A DNA stretch of 64,000 nucleotides, taken from NCBI RefSeq assembly GCF_000425265.1, contig NZ_KE384343.1, forward strand, positions 236,774 through 300,773. Direction: 5' to 3'. Below are positions 26,811 through 35,627 of this stretch, in pieces; the first letter of the stretch is position 1; every line of letters begins with the position of its first letter. The position numbers and the translations under genes were made by a program. The notes below the pieces were generated by a model. That model worked only from the letters and a program-made list of their open reading frames with translations. It was not told where the DNA came from and did no database searches. Source of the DNA: Maridesulfovibrio zosterae DSM 11974 (GTDB lineage: Bacteria > Desulfobacterota > Desulfovibrionia > Desulfovibrionales > Desulfovibrionaceae).

Positions 26811-26843
26811 AAGGATTATAACCGATTGGTTATAATCCTTTTT
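26808..26843. terminator. Terminator of tRNA-Arg copy 2
   Basis: The stem AAAAAGGATTATAACC pairs with its exact complement around GATT. On the minus strand it lies 11 bases past the tRNA end and finishes in a T-run. Confidence 0.9.
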
Positions 26844-26854
26844 AATACGCTTAG

Positions 26855-26931
26855 TGGTGCGCCTGAGAGGATTCGAACCTCTGACCTACGGATTCGTAGT
26901 CCGGCACTCTATCCAGCTGAGCTACAGGCGC
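26855..26931 (-). tRNA. tRNA-Arg (anticodon ACG), copy 2
   Basis: The same 77-base sequence as copy 1, including the encoded CCA and anticodon ACG. Sequence outside the tRNA differs, so the pair is a tandem duplication later split by the insertion. Confidence 0.95.
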
Positions 26932-27061
26932 GCGTTGAAAAGGGTTCTATGGAGAAACGTCTTTAAGGTCAAGTGTTATTTTGAATAAAATTAAATTTTT
27001 AATATACATAAAATTGCTGCTTAGTGATTTTTAGTAGGTAATATATTTAAATAATAGAATA

Positions 27062-29248
27062 TTATTTATTTTTTATGGCTGGAAAATTATCCGTGCTTCG
27101 AATTGTCATATTCGGTAAAACCCACATTGCTGCACAGGCTGGGAATTGTTTTTTTAAAAATTCAGTTCCTTTATCCGGCCCCATAATAAAAACTGTTGTG
27201 GCAAGTGCGTCAGCTGTTTCGGCATTTGGAGCAATTGTCGTGGTTGCAATACATTCATTAGACGATTGCAGCCTGGATGGGTCAAAGATATGGTGTTTTC
27301 TGGTTTTCTCTTCTGTTGAAATGGGCTGGATGAATTGGTAATAATCACCTGAACCGCAAACTGCGCTGTCTTTTACTTCGATATAGCCAAGAATTCCTTT
27401 ACCACGCGGATTGCGTATTCCGATTGACCATAAACGCTTCCCGAAGACCATAAAGTCCCCACCAGCCTCAACCATCCCTGTTTTAATACCTGAGTTTTGC
27501 AAAAACTGGGCAGCTGCATCAATGATAGTTCCTTTGGCAAGTCCTCCAAGATCAATAGCCATGCCTTTGTGCGGAAGTGTTACTATGTTGTCCGTTGGAT
27601 CAATTTCAACAAGGCGGTAATTAATAAGGTCTTTGCGTCCTTCGTAGTGACTTTTGTCAAACGCATAATAAAAAGGTGTGGTTGTTATTGCACCAATGGT
27701 TATATCAAAATTACCATTGGATTTTTTACTGAACTCAAGTCCGCGCTTAATAACGTGGAAAGCATTGTCCGAAGTTTTTATTCCTCGTTTTCCGGCTGAG
27801 TGATTGATACGTCCAACAGAGCCAAGCTTATTGCGGTGGTCAAAGTCTCTTTGCAGTTTGTGCATTAGAGTGACAGCTTTTTTAGCTATTCGTTTCGTGC
27901 TATGTGTCTCAGGAGTGATTAATGTCAGATTTACTACTGTCCCCATAGCCACATCGGTGTACCGGAAAGTATCTGGCGCTGATACTTTCGTACTGTGATG
28001 TTGCAGTTGCAGTGGAATTAGTAATGAAGAAATTAATATGACTATGATTGCCGTGAAATGAGCAAGTTTCTTTTTCCCTAAAGCGTATATTCCCTGATGC
28101 ATAAGTGGCAGAGTTAATAACGCTCCTGCGATAGCAGCAAGCTTTAGAGGAATGCCTATTTGCCCAGTAGTACTGACCATAATCCCGCAGAAAAGTGGTC
28201 CTGTCATAAATCCCAGGTTGGTTGCCATATTGGCAAATCCGATTGTTTTTCCTTTGCGTGATCCAAGATCAGAGCAGATAGCCATTGACGCAGGCATGGA
28301 CACCGCAGATCCAGCTCCCATAATGATCCCTGCTAAAATAAAAAAAATATAAGAGTTACTGGTCGCAGCACAAAAAATACCAAGTGAGCTGATTATCATG
28401 CCTGTGCAAGTGATAAGATTACGATTATATTCAGCAAGGAGTCTACCGAGGATAGGCAGCAGAACAATTGTGATAAGGCTTGGAACCGAGTAAACAACAG
28501 CTGTCATTGCCGGGCTAAGGTTCAAGCTTGATTTAATAAGTAGCGGGTAGAAGGCTATCAAGCTGCCAATACCGACAGCCCGCCCGAACAAAGCCAGCAT
28601 AATATATATGTATGATTGAGTTGAAGCAGGTGGAGCAATTTCTTTTTGACTAAGTGCTGATGGGGCTGATTTTGAGGGGCTGTAGAGAATGAAAAGTATA
28701 AAGGCTACAATCATGAAAAAAGACATGCCTCCAAGTACTGGAAGATAATCTTTATTAAGATATAAAAATCCACCAAGCAAAGGGCCAAGTAGAAATGAAC
28801 TGTTCATGGCCGCTGCCAGATGCCCAAAGCGAACAGAAAGGTTGTTTCCTTGCATTGAGGTTCCAATGGCTGCCATGCTGACTGTGCGTACTGTTCCTGC
28901 GCATAAACCCAGAGCAAATTGTATAGCATAAAGCGATGTTATTTCTGGGGAAAAGACGTAGATCAGTGGAAGGAAGGCTGCCAAGGACGTTGCAATTAGT
29001 AGTGGCTTTTTTACTCCGAATTTGTCCGCGAACGTACCGGATATGGGGGCGATGAGGAGTTTCGCAAAGAAGTATCCTGCAAAACCGCTGCCCAGCCACA
29101 TGCCACTCGCTTTTTCGTCGAGGTTCATAAGAGGCAGTGTGAAAGTAAATATACCTGAACTCAAGGCTGCTGCGAATGCTGCACCCATGAGTATAATTGT
29201 ATTAATTGAGCTTAGTCTTTGGCTACGCTTCGAACTATGAATTGGCAT
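27062..29248 (-). CDS. Fusion of an MFS transporter with an ApbE flavin transferase
   Basis: A 728-aa two-domain protein. Residues ~15-395 form a 12-helix major facilitator, with the FADKFGVKKPLL loop between helices 2 and 3 and a SDLGSRKGKTIGFANM loop in the second half. An extra hydrophobic segment at ~398-418 (HFTAIIVILISSLLIPLQL) would move the chain to the periplasm. Residues ~430-725 form a full ApbE domain: FRYTDVAMGTVVNL, AIDLGGLAKGTIIDAA, VEAGGDFMVFG and NAETADALATTVFIMG, which holds the metal-binding Asp/Thr. ApbE attaches FMN from FAD to Thr residues of exported redox proteins. The transporter half could move flavin or be unrelated; this is inference. It overlaps the TetR gene by 37 bases, so the two are coupled. 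Confidence 0.92.
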   Translation of the reverse strand: MPIHSSKRSQRLSSINTIILMGAAFAAALSSGIFTFTLPLMNLDEKASGMWLGSGFAGYFFAKLLIAPISGTFADKFGVKKPLLIATSLAAFLPLIYVFSPEITSLYAIQFALGLCAGTVRTVSMAAIGTSMQGNNLSVRFGHLAAAMNSSFLLGPLLGGFLYLNKDYLPVLGGMSFFMIVAFILFILYSPSKSAPSALSQKEIAPPASTQSYIYIMLALFGRAVGIGSLIAFYPLLIKSSLNLSPAMTAVVYSVPSLITIVLLPILGRLLAEYNRNLITCTGMIISSLGIFCAATSNSYIFFILAGIIMGAGSAVSMPASMAICSDLGSRKGKTIGFANMATNLGFMTGPLFCGIMVSTTGQIGIPLKLAAIAGALLTLPLMHQGIYALGKKKLAHFTAIIVILISSLLIPLQLQHHSTKVSAPDTFRYTDVAMGTVVNLTLITPETHSTKRIAKKAVTLMHKLQRDFDHRNKLGSVGRINHSAGKRGIKTSDNAFHVIKRGLEFSKKSNGNFDITIGAITTTPFYYAFDKSHYEGRKDLINYRLVEIDPTDNIVTLPHKGMAIDLGGLAKGTIIDAAAQFLQNSGIKTGMVEAGGDFMVFGKRLWSIGIRNPRGKGILGYIEVKDSAVCGSGDYYQFIQPISTEEKTRKHHIFDPSRLQSSNECIATTTIAPNAETADALATTVFIMGPDKGTEFLKKQFPACAAMWVLPNMTIRSTDNFPAIKNK

Positions 29249-29784
29249 GCTTCTCTAAAAAGGTTTTGAACTTCAAAAGGTGTAAGGAATTTTGTACGAA
29301 CTGCTCCGACAATATGTCCATAAATAAGGAAAGGCGTTGCAGAAAGAGGGACATCACGGATTGAACCATCCTCAATTCCCTGTCTTAGGTATTCTTCAAT
29401 CTGAATGATCAGTCGTTTAAATTTCTCTGCGATATGGGTACGGTCTAGATTTGGATATTCGTCACTGAAAGGAGAGCTTCGAAGCAGTGTTGGGAAGGTT
29501 GTTCTGTTCGCTGTTGTGAAGTCGAAATAGGCCTGTACGAATATTGCCAGTGCATCAAGTCCATTTTTACCTTGTGCAGCTTTAGCTGTGAGGACTTTTA
29601 GCATCTGGTCTATTAAAGCCCCTCCGGATTCTAAAAACAAGTTGTCCTTGTTTCCATAATAGTGGGAAACAAGACCTGAAGCAACTCCTGCATGGTCGGC
29701 AATCATTTTTAGTGTTGTTGCTGTATATCCGTGCTCCCCAAATTGTTCCTGCGCTGCCTGTAGAATTTTTTCTTTTTTGGTCAT
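29212..29784 (-). CDS. TetR/AcrR family regulator
   Basis: A 190-aa repressor-type protein. The N-terminal helix-turn-helix reads KKEKILQAAQEQFGEHGYTA, followed by TLKMIADHAGVASGLVSHYYGNKDNLF, the canonical TetR recognition helix and YxxKxxL end. The C-terminal ~130 residues are an all-helical ligand and dimer domain with no family-specific motif I recognise. I chose ATG 29784 (MTKKEK) because GGAG lies 8-9 bases upstream; an ATG at 29790 is too close to that site, and the frame runs open to 29991 without signals. The gene precedes and overlaps the MFS-ApbE gene and probably controls its own operon. Confidence 0.9.
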   Translation of the reverse strand: MTKKEKILQAAQEQFGEHGYTATTLKMIADHAGVASGLVSHYYGNKDNLFLESGGALIDQMLKVLTAKAAQGKNGLDALAIFVQAYFDFTTANRTTFPTLLRSSPFSDEYPNLDRTHIAEKFKRLIIQIEEYLRQGIEDGSIRDVPLSATPFLIYGHIVGAVRTKFLTPFEVQNLFREACQFIVRSVAKD

Positions 29785-30194
29785 AAACATGGCTCCGTGT
29801 TTGTGCAGGTCGTGTTCCAATGTGTGCCACGTGATCTTAAAAATACTATTTATGGATGTGTTAACACGAAAATATTCACTGCTGTTATTAAATTCTGTAT
29901 CTGCGTGTGGTGCCAACTGCAATCTGGATAAATTGCCAGCCCGACTTTGAGTTTCATATATTTTAATAGTCCTCAACAAAAAAAATAACAAGTTTGATTC
30001 TGAAATAGTGTATATCGGTATAAATTTAATACAGTAAAAGTATTAATTTAAATATGTTGATAAAAGGAGTCATTGCTAAAAAAATGCTAAGTCGGTGAGT
30101 TGTAGTGCAAAACTGATGTGTATAAGATTATAGAGAATGGTGTTACTAATCGTTTGTGCAAAAAAGAACGAAGTTGTCAATGTTTTTTTCAAAA

Positions 30195-30213
30195 TTGATT
30201 GACCGACCAATTA
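30195..30213. promoter_or_regulatory. Imperfect palindrome TTGACCGACCAA, possible TetR operator
   Basis: TTG-AC-CG-AC-CAA has matching outer and central bases and resembles TetR-type operators in general form. It lies ~400 bases from the TetR start, so the link is weak. Confidence 0.2.
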
Positions 30214-30819
30214 AGGGATGGTAGAAAGAAAATCATTAGAAAAAAAAGCGGATTTATCCGTTGATTTTGACAGTTAGTGGTTAGGTTTTGTGATTCTGAG
30301 CAGTAAACAATCTCACCGAAGATTTTGGGAAGTATTTTTAAGTGAATATTTTTCTGGGAAGAAGCTTCGGGTGCCGGGGGATGAATGCCAGTTGTAGGAC
30401 AAAACATGATCGTCAGCAGTGGGGTGGGTCTCATGCTGATGAATCCGCAAGAAGGTGAGCGCAGTGTGAAAGCAATGCGTATTTCTGCCGGATTTATGCT
30501 GTTTCTTGATTTTTTATATCTTCTCTTCTTCACTCATTTCGTACCTAGCAGGTCTACAGTAGTTTTTAATTCTATGATTGCTGCGCCTGTCTCTTATATT
30601 ACTTACTTTAAAATTCATTTCTCCAAAAATAGATCATTTCTGATCAAAGGCGCAAGAAAAGTCTTTTGCGTTTTAGATAATATCCTGAATTCATTTTCTA
30701 AAGTATTTACCTTGACCGGGTTTATGACTTTTAAGCCAGATATTTAGATAGGCTGTCGAAAATATCCATATTTTCGGGAAGATGTTTATGGAATCGGAAT
30801 TATTGCAGGTTGTTCACCT

Positions 30820-30905
30820 GTAAAATGGTCTAAAGACCACTGTGCTCACGCTGATGAGGTCACGTTGGTAAACCATTAATGCGGGAGAAATCCCGTCAAA
30901 GGAGG
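30820..30905 (+). promoter_or_regulatory. Structured 5' leader of the fumarate reductase operon
   Basis: Several helices can be drawn in sequence: GGTCTAAAGACC, an AATGGT/ACCATT long-range pair, and a GCGGGAGAAATCCCGT hairpin that stands directly before the strong AAAGGAGG site at 30898. I cannot match it to a known riboswitch. It may just protect the mRNA or tune translation. Confidence 0.3.
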
Positions 30906-30911
30906 ATGGTT

Positions 30912-31559
30912 ATGGCTGTAAACGTAGGTATGCATTTAGCCCGCCCGGGCAAGAGAGATGCCATTCTTGATTGGCTGCAAATGCTCACCGGTGCAGGACT
31001 TGTCGCTTTTATGTGGTGTCATATGCTGCTGGTTTCATCGGTCGTGATTTCACCCAAAATCATGAATGGTATAGCTGGTTTTTTTGAATACACATACATG
31101 GCTCAACTCGGTGGGCCTTTGATTTTCTTAACTTTTCTGCTACATTTTGCCTTGGCGGCCAGAAAAATACCTTTCCGTGCGGAAGGGCAGGCAACCATCT
31201 GGCAGCATGCTCAAATGTTGAAGCATCGCGACACCTGGCTTTGGGTTGTTCAGGCTGTGACCGCAATGATCATCCTTGTTATGGGTGCAGTCCATATGTG
31301 GGTTGTACTAAACGATCTCCCAATTACTGCTGCTAAGTCTGCAGCCCGTGTTTCTGGAGGCGGGTGGCTTCTTTTCTACCTTATCCTTCTTCCTTGCGTT
31401 GAACTTCATGTCAGCGTTGGTTTTTATCGCATAGGCGTCAAATGGGGTGTCATCAAGACTGAGAACAGAGTTAAAGCTAAAAAGCTTGAGTCTATTCTTT
31501 TCGCAACATTCATGGTCATCGGCATCATCACCCTGATCCGGTTCATAACATTAAGTTAA
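30912..31559 (+). CDS. frdC: Fumarate reductase/succinate dehydrogenase cytochrome b subunit
   Basis: A 215-aa integral membrane subunit with about five hydrophobic segments. Histidines in or near helices (MWCHMLL, FLLHFAL, QHAQMLKH, MGAVHMWV, VELHVSVGFYR) can ligate two haems b, as in the Wolinella-type quinol:fumarate reductase. It passes electrons from menaquinol to the FrdB subunit. ATG 30912 (MAVNVG) is chosen because AAAGGAGG stands 7 bases upstream; the frame starts at 30879 without a site. It is the first gene of the frdCAB-fumarase-malic enzyme-transporter cluster. Confidence 0.92.
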   Translation: MAVNVGMHLARPGKRDAILDWLQMLTGAGLVAFMWCHMLLVSSVVISPKIMNGIAGFFEYTYMAQLGGPLIFLTFLLHFALAARKIPFRAEGQATIWQHAQMLKHRDTWLWVVQAVTAMIILVMGAVHMWVVLNDLPITAAKSAARVSGGGWLLFYLILLPCVELHVSVGFYRIGVKWGVIKTENRVKAKKLESILFATFMVIGIITLIRFITLS

Positions 31560-31572
31560 ACGGGGTTCTTAT

Positions 31573-33426
31573 ATGCAAACATATTACTCTGATCTCCTTG
31601 TCATCGGCGCCGGACTGGCGGGTGAGCGAGTGGCTGTGGAGGCGGCCCAGGACGGTTTCGATGTAATCTGTCTTTCAATTGTTCCTGCTCGTCGTTCACA
31701 TTCATCTGCAGCGCAGGGCGGGATGCAAGCCGCTCTGGGTAACTGTGCCAAAGGTGAAGGCGATAATGTAGATGTTCACTTCGGTGACACAGTCCGCGGT
31801 TCAGACTGGGGTTGTGATCAGGAAGTTGCCCGTCTGTTCGCAGATGCCGCTCCCATTGAAATGCGCCGTCTTGCCCACTGGGGTGTTCCATGGAACCGTG
31901 TTGTTCCCGGTAAATCTTTTTATTTCAAAGGTGGCGAGAAATTTGAAAAAGAAGAGAAAGAAGAAAAACGCGGCTTAATCACAGCCCGTTCTTTCGGCGG
32001 AACAGCTAAATGGCGTACCTGTTACACCTCTGATGGTACCGGACATGCTGTCATGTGTACTATGGATAACAGGTGTGCTGAGCTTGGCATTAATGTTTTT
32101 GACAGAAAAGAGGCTATCTCTCTTATTCATGACGGTGATGTCTGTACCGGTGCTGTTGTGCGCTGTCTTCGCACAGGTGAGCTGGAAGTATATCTTTCAA
32201 AAGCAACTGCAATATGTACAGGTGGTTTCGGGCGAATTTATAAAGCAACGACCAACGCGGTTATCTGCGACGGTGGAGGGCATATAATTGCTCACGATAC
32301 CGGTGTCGTTCCTATCGGTAACCCTGAAGCAATTCAGTTTCATCCCACAGGAATCGTGCCGACAGATATTCTGGTAACAGAGGGCTGCCGTGGCGACGGC
32401 GGAACTTTGCTTGATGTTAATGAAGAAAGATTCATGAACATCTATGAACCTGAGAAAGCTGAACTTGCCTCCCGTGACGTTGTCTCCCGCTGGATGACCC
32501 ATCATATGCGGCAGGGTAAAGGTGTTAAATCTGCTTACGGCGAACATCTCTGGCTTGATATCCGTCATCTCGGTGACAAGCATATCTCTACAAAGCTTCG
32601 TGAAGTTGATGAAATCTGTCATCATTTTCTTAATGTTGATCCTAGAAAACAACTTATTCCTGTCCGCCCAACACAGCATTACACCATGGCTGGTGTACGT
32701 ACTGACAAGGACGGTGCCGTGTACGGTCTTAAAGGTCTTTTTTCCGCAGGTGAAGCTGCATGCTGGGATATGCATGGCTTTAACCGGTTAGGCGGAAACT
32801 CTCTTGCTGAAACAGTTGTTGCCGGTGGAATTATCGGAAGAAAAATATCTGAATTTCTTCAGGGTTACGAAACTGATTTTAAGACTTCATTGGTCAGTGA
32901 CGCCGTTCGTAAGCAGCAGGACAGGATGGAAAAACTTGCCAGCGGAGCCAAAGGTAAGGAAAACGTCTACAAAGTCCGTGAAGAATTGCAGAATGCTCTT
33001 ATGGATGGCTGTTTTGTTTTCAGAAATGACGCCGGACTTAAAAGCTGTATTGATACTCTTCAGGGAACTCTTGAAAAGGCTCGTAAAGTCGGTCTGGTTT
33101 CAAGCGGCGCAGGTGCAAACCATGAAATGGCTGCAGCTCTAAAAATCGAAGGTCAGGTCAAACTGGGACTTTGTATTGCCAAGGGAGCTTTGGAACGTAC
33201 TGAAAGCCGAGGTTCTCATAACCGTGAGGACTACACTGCCCGTAATGACAAAGAATGGCTTAACAGGACTCTTGCTTACTGGCGTGAAGGCGCAGATATG
33301 CCTGAACTGCAATATGAAGATGCAACTCCTTGTTACGAAATTCCACCGGGAGATCGTGGGTACGGCGGCGGCTCTATTATTGAGGCTGATAAAGCTGGAA
33401 TTGAAGCCAAAACTATTAAGAAATAA
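31573..33426 (+). CDS. frdA: Fumarate reductase flavoprotein subunit
   Basis: A 617-aa catalytic subunit carrying covalent FAD. The N-terminal motif is LLVIGAGLAGERVAVEAAQ (dinucleotide fold). The flavinylation site is RRSHSSAAQGGMQAALGN, with the His next to the Ser-Ser. Active-site segments IQFHPTG, EGCRGDGGTLLD and SRDVVSRWM follow, with GLFSAGEAACWDMHGFNRLGGN for FAD binding. It reduces fumarate to succinate, or the reverse, on the cytoplasmic side. The start is ATG 31573 with a weak GGGG site, 13 bases past frdC, so translation may be coupled. Order C-A-B matches Wolinella and other Desulfovibrio. Confidence 0.96.
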   Translation: MQTYYSDLLVIGAGLAGERVAVEAAQDGFDVICLSIVPARRSHSSAAQGGMQAALGNCAKGEGDNVDVHFGDTVRGSDWGCDQEVARLFADAAPIEMRRLAHWGVPWNRVVPGKSFYFKGGEKFEKEEKEEKRGLITARSFGGTAKWRTCYTSDGTGHAVMCTMDNRCAELGINVFDRKEAISLIHDGDVCTGAVVRCLRTGELEVYLSKATAICTGGFGRIYKATTNAVICDGGGHIIAHDTGVVPIGNPEAIQFHPTGIVPTDILVTEGCRGDGGTLLDVNEERFMNIYEPEKAELASRDVVSRWMTHHMRQGKGVKSAYGEHLWLDIRHLGDKHISTKLREVDEICHHFLNVDPRKQLIPVRPTQHYTMAGVRTDKDGAVYGLKGLFSAGEAACWDMHGFNRLGGNSLAETVVAGGIIGRKISEFLQGYETDFKTSLVSDAVRKQQDRMEKLASGAKGKENVYKVREELQNALMDGCFVFRNDAGLKSCIDTLQGTLEKARKVGLVSSGAGANHEMAAALKIEGQVKLGLCIAKGALERTESRGSHNREDYTARNDKEWLNRTLAYWREGADMPELQYEDATPCYEIPPGDRGYGGGSIIEADKAGIEAKTIKK

Positions 33427-33451
33427 CCCCTGACGACTTAAGGATATAAAA

Positions 33452-34189
33452 ATGAGCAGACAACTCGAATTTGATATATTCCGCTATAACCCGCAGGAAA
33501 AGGGGTCGGTTCCGCACATGCAGACTTTTGTGCTGGATGAAACCGAAAACATGACTCTTTTCATTGCGCTTAACCGTCTCCGCGAAGAGCAGGACCCCGG
33601 TCTTATTTTTGATTTCTGCTGTCGCGCCGGTATTTGCGGTGCATGTGCCATGGTTATCAATGGACGTCCGGGACTGGCCTGCCAGACAAAGACTATTGAT
33701 CTTCCCGAACGGATCACTCTGTTGCCTCTGCCTGTATTTAAACTGATCGGTGACCTTTCAGTTGATACCGGTGTCTGGTTCAGAGAAATGTATCAGTCAA
33801 CTGAATCATGGGTGCATACCACCAAGGTCTTTGATGCGAATGCTATTGAAGAGCGTATGGAAAATGAAGTTGCCGAGCAGATTTATGAGCTTGAACGTTG
33901 TATTGAGTGCGGGTGTTGTGTTTCAGCCTGCGGTACAGCTCGTTTGCGTGATGACTTTCTCGGCGCTGCAGCTCTCAACCGTGTAGCCCGCTTTGTAGTG
34001 GACCCAAGAGATCAGCGTACTGATCGCGATTATTTTGAAATTATCGGTAATGATGAAGGTATCTTCGGCTGTATGGGATTACTCGGCTGTGAAGATGTCT
34101 GCCCCAAAGGACTGCCGTTGCAGAACCAGTTAGGTTTTCTGCGGCGTAAGATGGGGATCACTGCAATCAAGGAAATATTCAGGAAGTAA
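33452..34189 (+). CDS. frdB: Fumarate reductase iron-sulfur subunit
   Basis: A 245-aa subunit. The N-terminal plant-type ferredoxin domain has CCRAGICGACAMVINGRPGLAC for the 2Fe-2S cluster. The C-terminal domain has CIECGCCVSACG and CMGLLGCEDVCPKG for the other two clusters. The third cluster motif has Cys at the position that separates 3Fe-4S from 4Fe-4S forms, so I do not assign its type. It carries electrons between the cytochrome b and the flavin subunit. AAGGATATAAAA precedes ATG 33452. The fumarase gene starts 2 bases after its stop. Confidence 0.95.
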   Translation: MSRQLEFDIFRYNPQEKGSVPHMQTFVLDETENMTLFIALNRLREEQDPGLIFDFCCRAGICGACAMVINGRPGLACQTKTIDLPERITLLPLPVFKLIGDLSVDTGVWFREMYQSTESWVHTTKVFDANAIEERMENEVAEQIYELERCIECGCCVSACGTARLRDDFLGAAALNRVARFVVDPRDQRTDRDYFEIIGNDEGIFGCMGLLGCEDVCPKGLPLQNQLGFLRRKMGITAIKEIFRK

Positions 34190-34191
34190 TC

Positions 34192-35031
34192 ATGCGTACT
34201 ATTAAAGCTGAACAGGTTATCGATGCCGTAGCGAAAATGTGCGTCAGTGCAAACCGCTACCTGCCCGAAGATGTGCGCAAGCGTTTTGAAGAATGCGCTG
34301 CTGCCGAGGATTCTCCGGCTGCAAAAGAAGTTTTCAGGCAAATTAAAGAAAATTGGGAACTTGCTGAAAAGTCAGGTCTGCCTCTCTGTCAGGATACCGG
34401 CCTTGCCGTGTACATCGTGGAAATGGGGGAAGACGTCCGTGTTGAAGGTATGAATATCAGGGATGCTATTGATGCTGGAACTCGCAAAGGATATGAAGAG
34501 GGATTTTTAAGAAAATCTTCTTGTGATCCTCTGACCAGAAAAAATACCGGTGATAATACTCCTTCAATTATTCATATGGATGTTGTCCCCGGGGATAAAC
34601 TTAAAATTACCTTTATGGCTAAGGGCGGCGGTTCTGAAAATATGAGCCGTGTGACCATGCTTGCTCCGGCTCAGGGCTGGGCAGGTATTAAGAAGTTTGT
34701 CATTGAAAGAGTTGCTGAAGCCGGACCTAATCCTTGCCCTCCAACAATGGTCGGTATCGGTATCGGCGGAACATTTGAATATTCGGCACTTCTGGCAAAA
34801 AAATCACTTATGAGAAAAGTTGGCGAAGCGTCACCTGATCCTGAGATTGCAAAGCTTGAAGCCGAACTTATGGAAGACATAAATAAGCTTGGGATTGGTC
34901 CTATGGGATTGGGCGGAAAAACCACAGTTTTTGATGTCAAAATTGAAATGCGTCCCTGTCATATCGCAAGTCTGCCGCTGGCTGTTAACATTCAGTGTCA
35001 CTCTTCAAGACATGAGGAGGTGGAACTCTAA
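34192..35031 (+). CDS. Class I fumarate hydratase, alpha subunit
   Basis: A 279-aa 4Fe-4S hydro-lyase subunit of the two-subunit fumarase/tartrate dehydratase family. Cluster cysteines are in SGLPLCQDTGLAVY, KSSCDPLTRKN and PNPCPPTMVGIGIGG; a fourth Cys lies near the end (RPCHIASLPLAVN). It converts malate and fumarate and is oxygen-sensitive. It shares one base with the beta subunit start, so translation is coupled. Its location right after frdB ties it to the C4 cluster. Tartrate dehydratase is the main alternative, but context favours fumarase. Confidence 0.93.
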   Translation: MRTIKAEQVIDAVAKMCVSANRYLPEDVRKRFEECAAAEDSPAAKEVFRQIKENWELAEKSGLPLCQDTGLAVYIVEMGEDVRVEGMNIRDAIDAGTRKGYEEGFLRKSSCDPLTRKNTGDNTPSIIHMDVVPGDKLKITFMAKGGGSENMSRVTMLAPAQGWAGIKKFVIERVAEAGPNPCPPTMVGIGIGGTFEYSALLAKKSLMRKVGEASPDPEIAKLEAELMEDINKLGIGPMGLGGKTTVFDVKIEMRPCHIASLPLAVNIQCHSSRHEEVEL

Positions 35032-35588
35032 TGGCTGAATATAAACTTAGCACCCCCCTGACTGATGAAGATATGGTGCAGCTTAAAGCCGGTGATGTGG
35101 TTAAACTGACCGGAACTATCTACACCGCGCGTGATGCAGCACATAAAAGACTTGTTGATCTTCTTGATGAAGGCAAAGAGCTTCCTTTTGAACTTAAAGG
35201 TTCAGTGGTTTATTACGTAGGTCCCAGTCCGGCTCCTCCGGGCAGACCCATCGGGGCAGCCGGTCCTACTACAAGCTACCGAATGGATACTTATGCACCT
35301 CGTTTGCACAGCCTCGGCCAGAAAGCCAGCATAGGTAAAGGCAAGCGAAGTGATGAAGTTAAGCAGGCTCTTAAAGATAATAAAGCTGTTTATTTCGGAG
35401 CCACCGGAGGTGCTGGTGCTCTGTTGTCCATGTGCATCAAGGAAGCGAAAGTTATCGCTTTTGATGAACTGGGCCCCGAAGCAATCCGTGAGTTGACTGT
35501 AGAAGATTTTCCTCTTCTCGTTATCAATGATTCTCACGGAGGCGAGTTATACGCTGTCCCTGATCGCAAGGCGGCGGGTATTGAGTAA
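35031..35588 (+). CDS. Class I fumarate hydratase, beta subunit
   Basis: A 185-aa C-terminal partner of the alpha subunit. It has the family features LKAGDVVKLTGTIYTARDAAHKR, YYVGPSPAPPGRPIGAAGPTTS and IGKGKRSDEV, and an EAIRELTVEDFPLLVINDSHG end. It supplies the substrate pocket and the active-site lid. GAGGAGGTGG lies just before ATG 35031. In E. coli FumA the two parts are one chain; the split form is normal in anaerobes. Confidence 0.93.
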   Translation: MAEYKLSTPLTDEDMVQLKAGDVVKLTGTIYTARDAAHKRLVDLLDEGKELPFELKGSVVYYVGPSPAPPGRPIGAAGPTTSYRMDTYAPRLHSLGQKASIGKGKRSDEVKQALKDNKAVYFGATGGAGALLSMCIKEAKVIAFDELGPEAIRELTVEDFPLLVINDSHGGELYAVPDRKAAGIE

Positions 35589-35627
35589 CCGTCAGTTTAT
35601 TTATGCTGACAACTAAGGAGAATATTT

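Larger units (their letters stand above)
29785..30911. other. Long non-coding region between the TetR unit and the fumarate reductase operon
   Basis: About 1.1 kb with no convincing gene. Short open frames at 30189-30533 (minus) and 30385-30747 (plus) overlap each other on opposite strands, lack ribosome binding sites and have no recognisable domains. The right end (30740-30911) holds the structured leader of the fumarate reductase operon. An imperfect palindrome lies at 30195-30213. Confidence 0.5.

Noticed and set aside
30189-30747. Overlapping open frames on both strands (minus 30189-30533, plus 30385-30747)
   Set aside because: They overlap each other, lack ribosome binding sites, and show no domain, signal or coding-like composition.
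30740-30911. Possible cobalamin riboswitch or hammerhead ribozyme before frdC
   Set aside because: GGGAA, CTGTAA and GACCACTG fragments recall a B12 element and CTGATGA with GAAA recalls a hammerhead, but the required stems do not close and the B12 box is missing.
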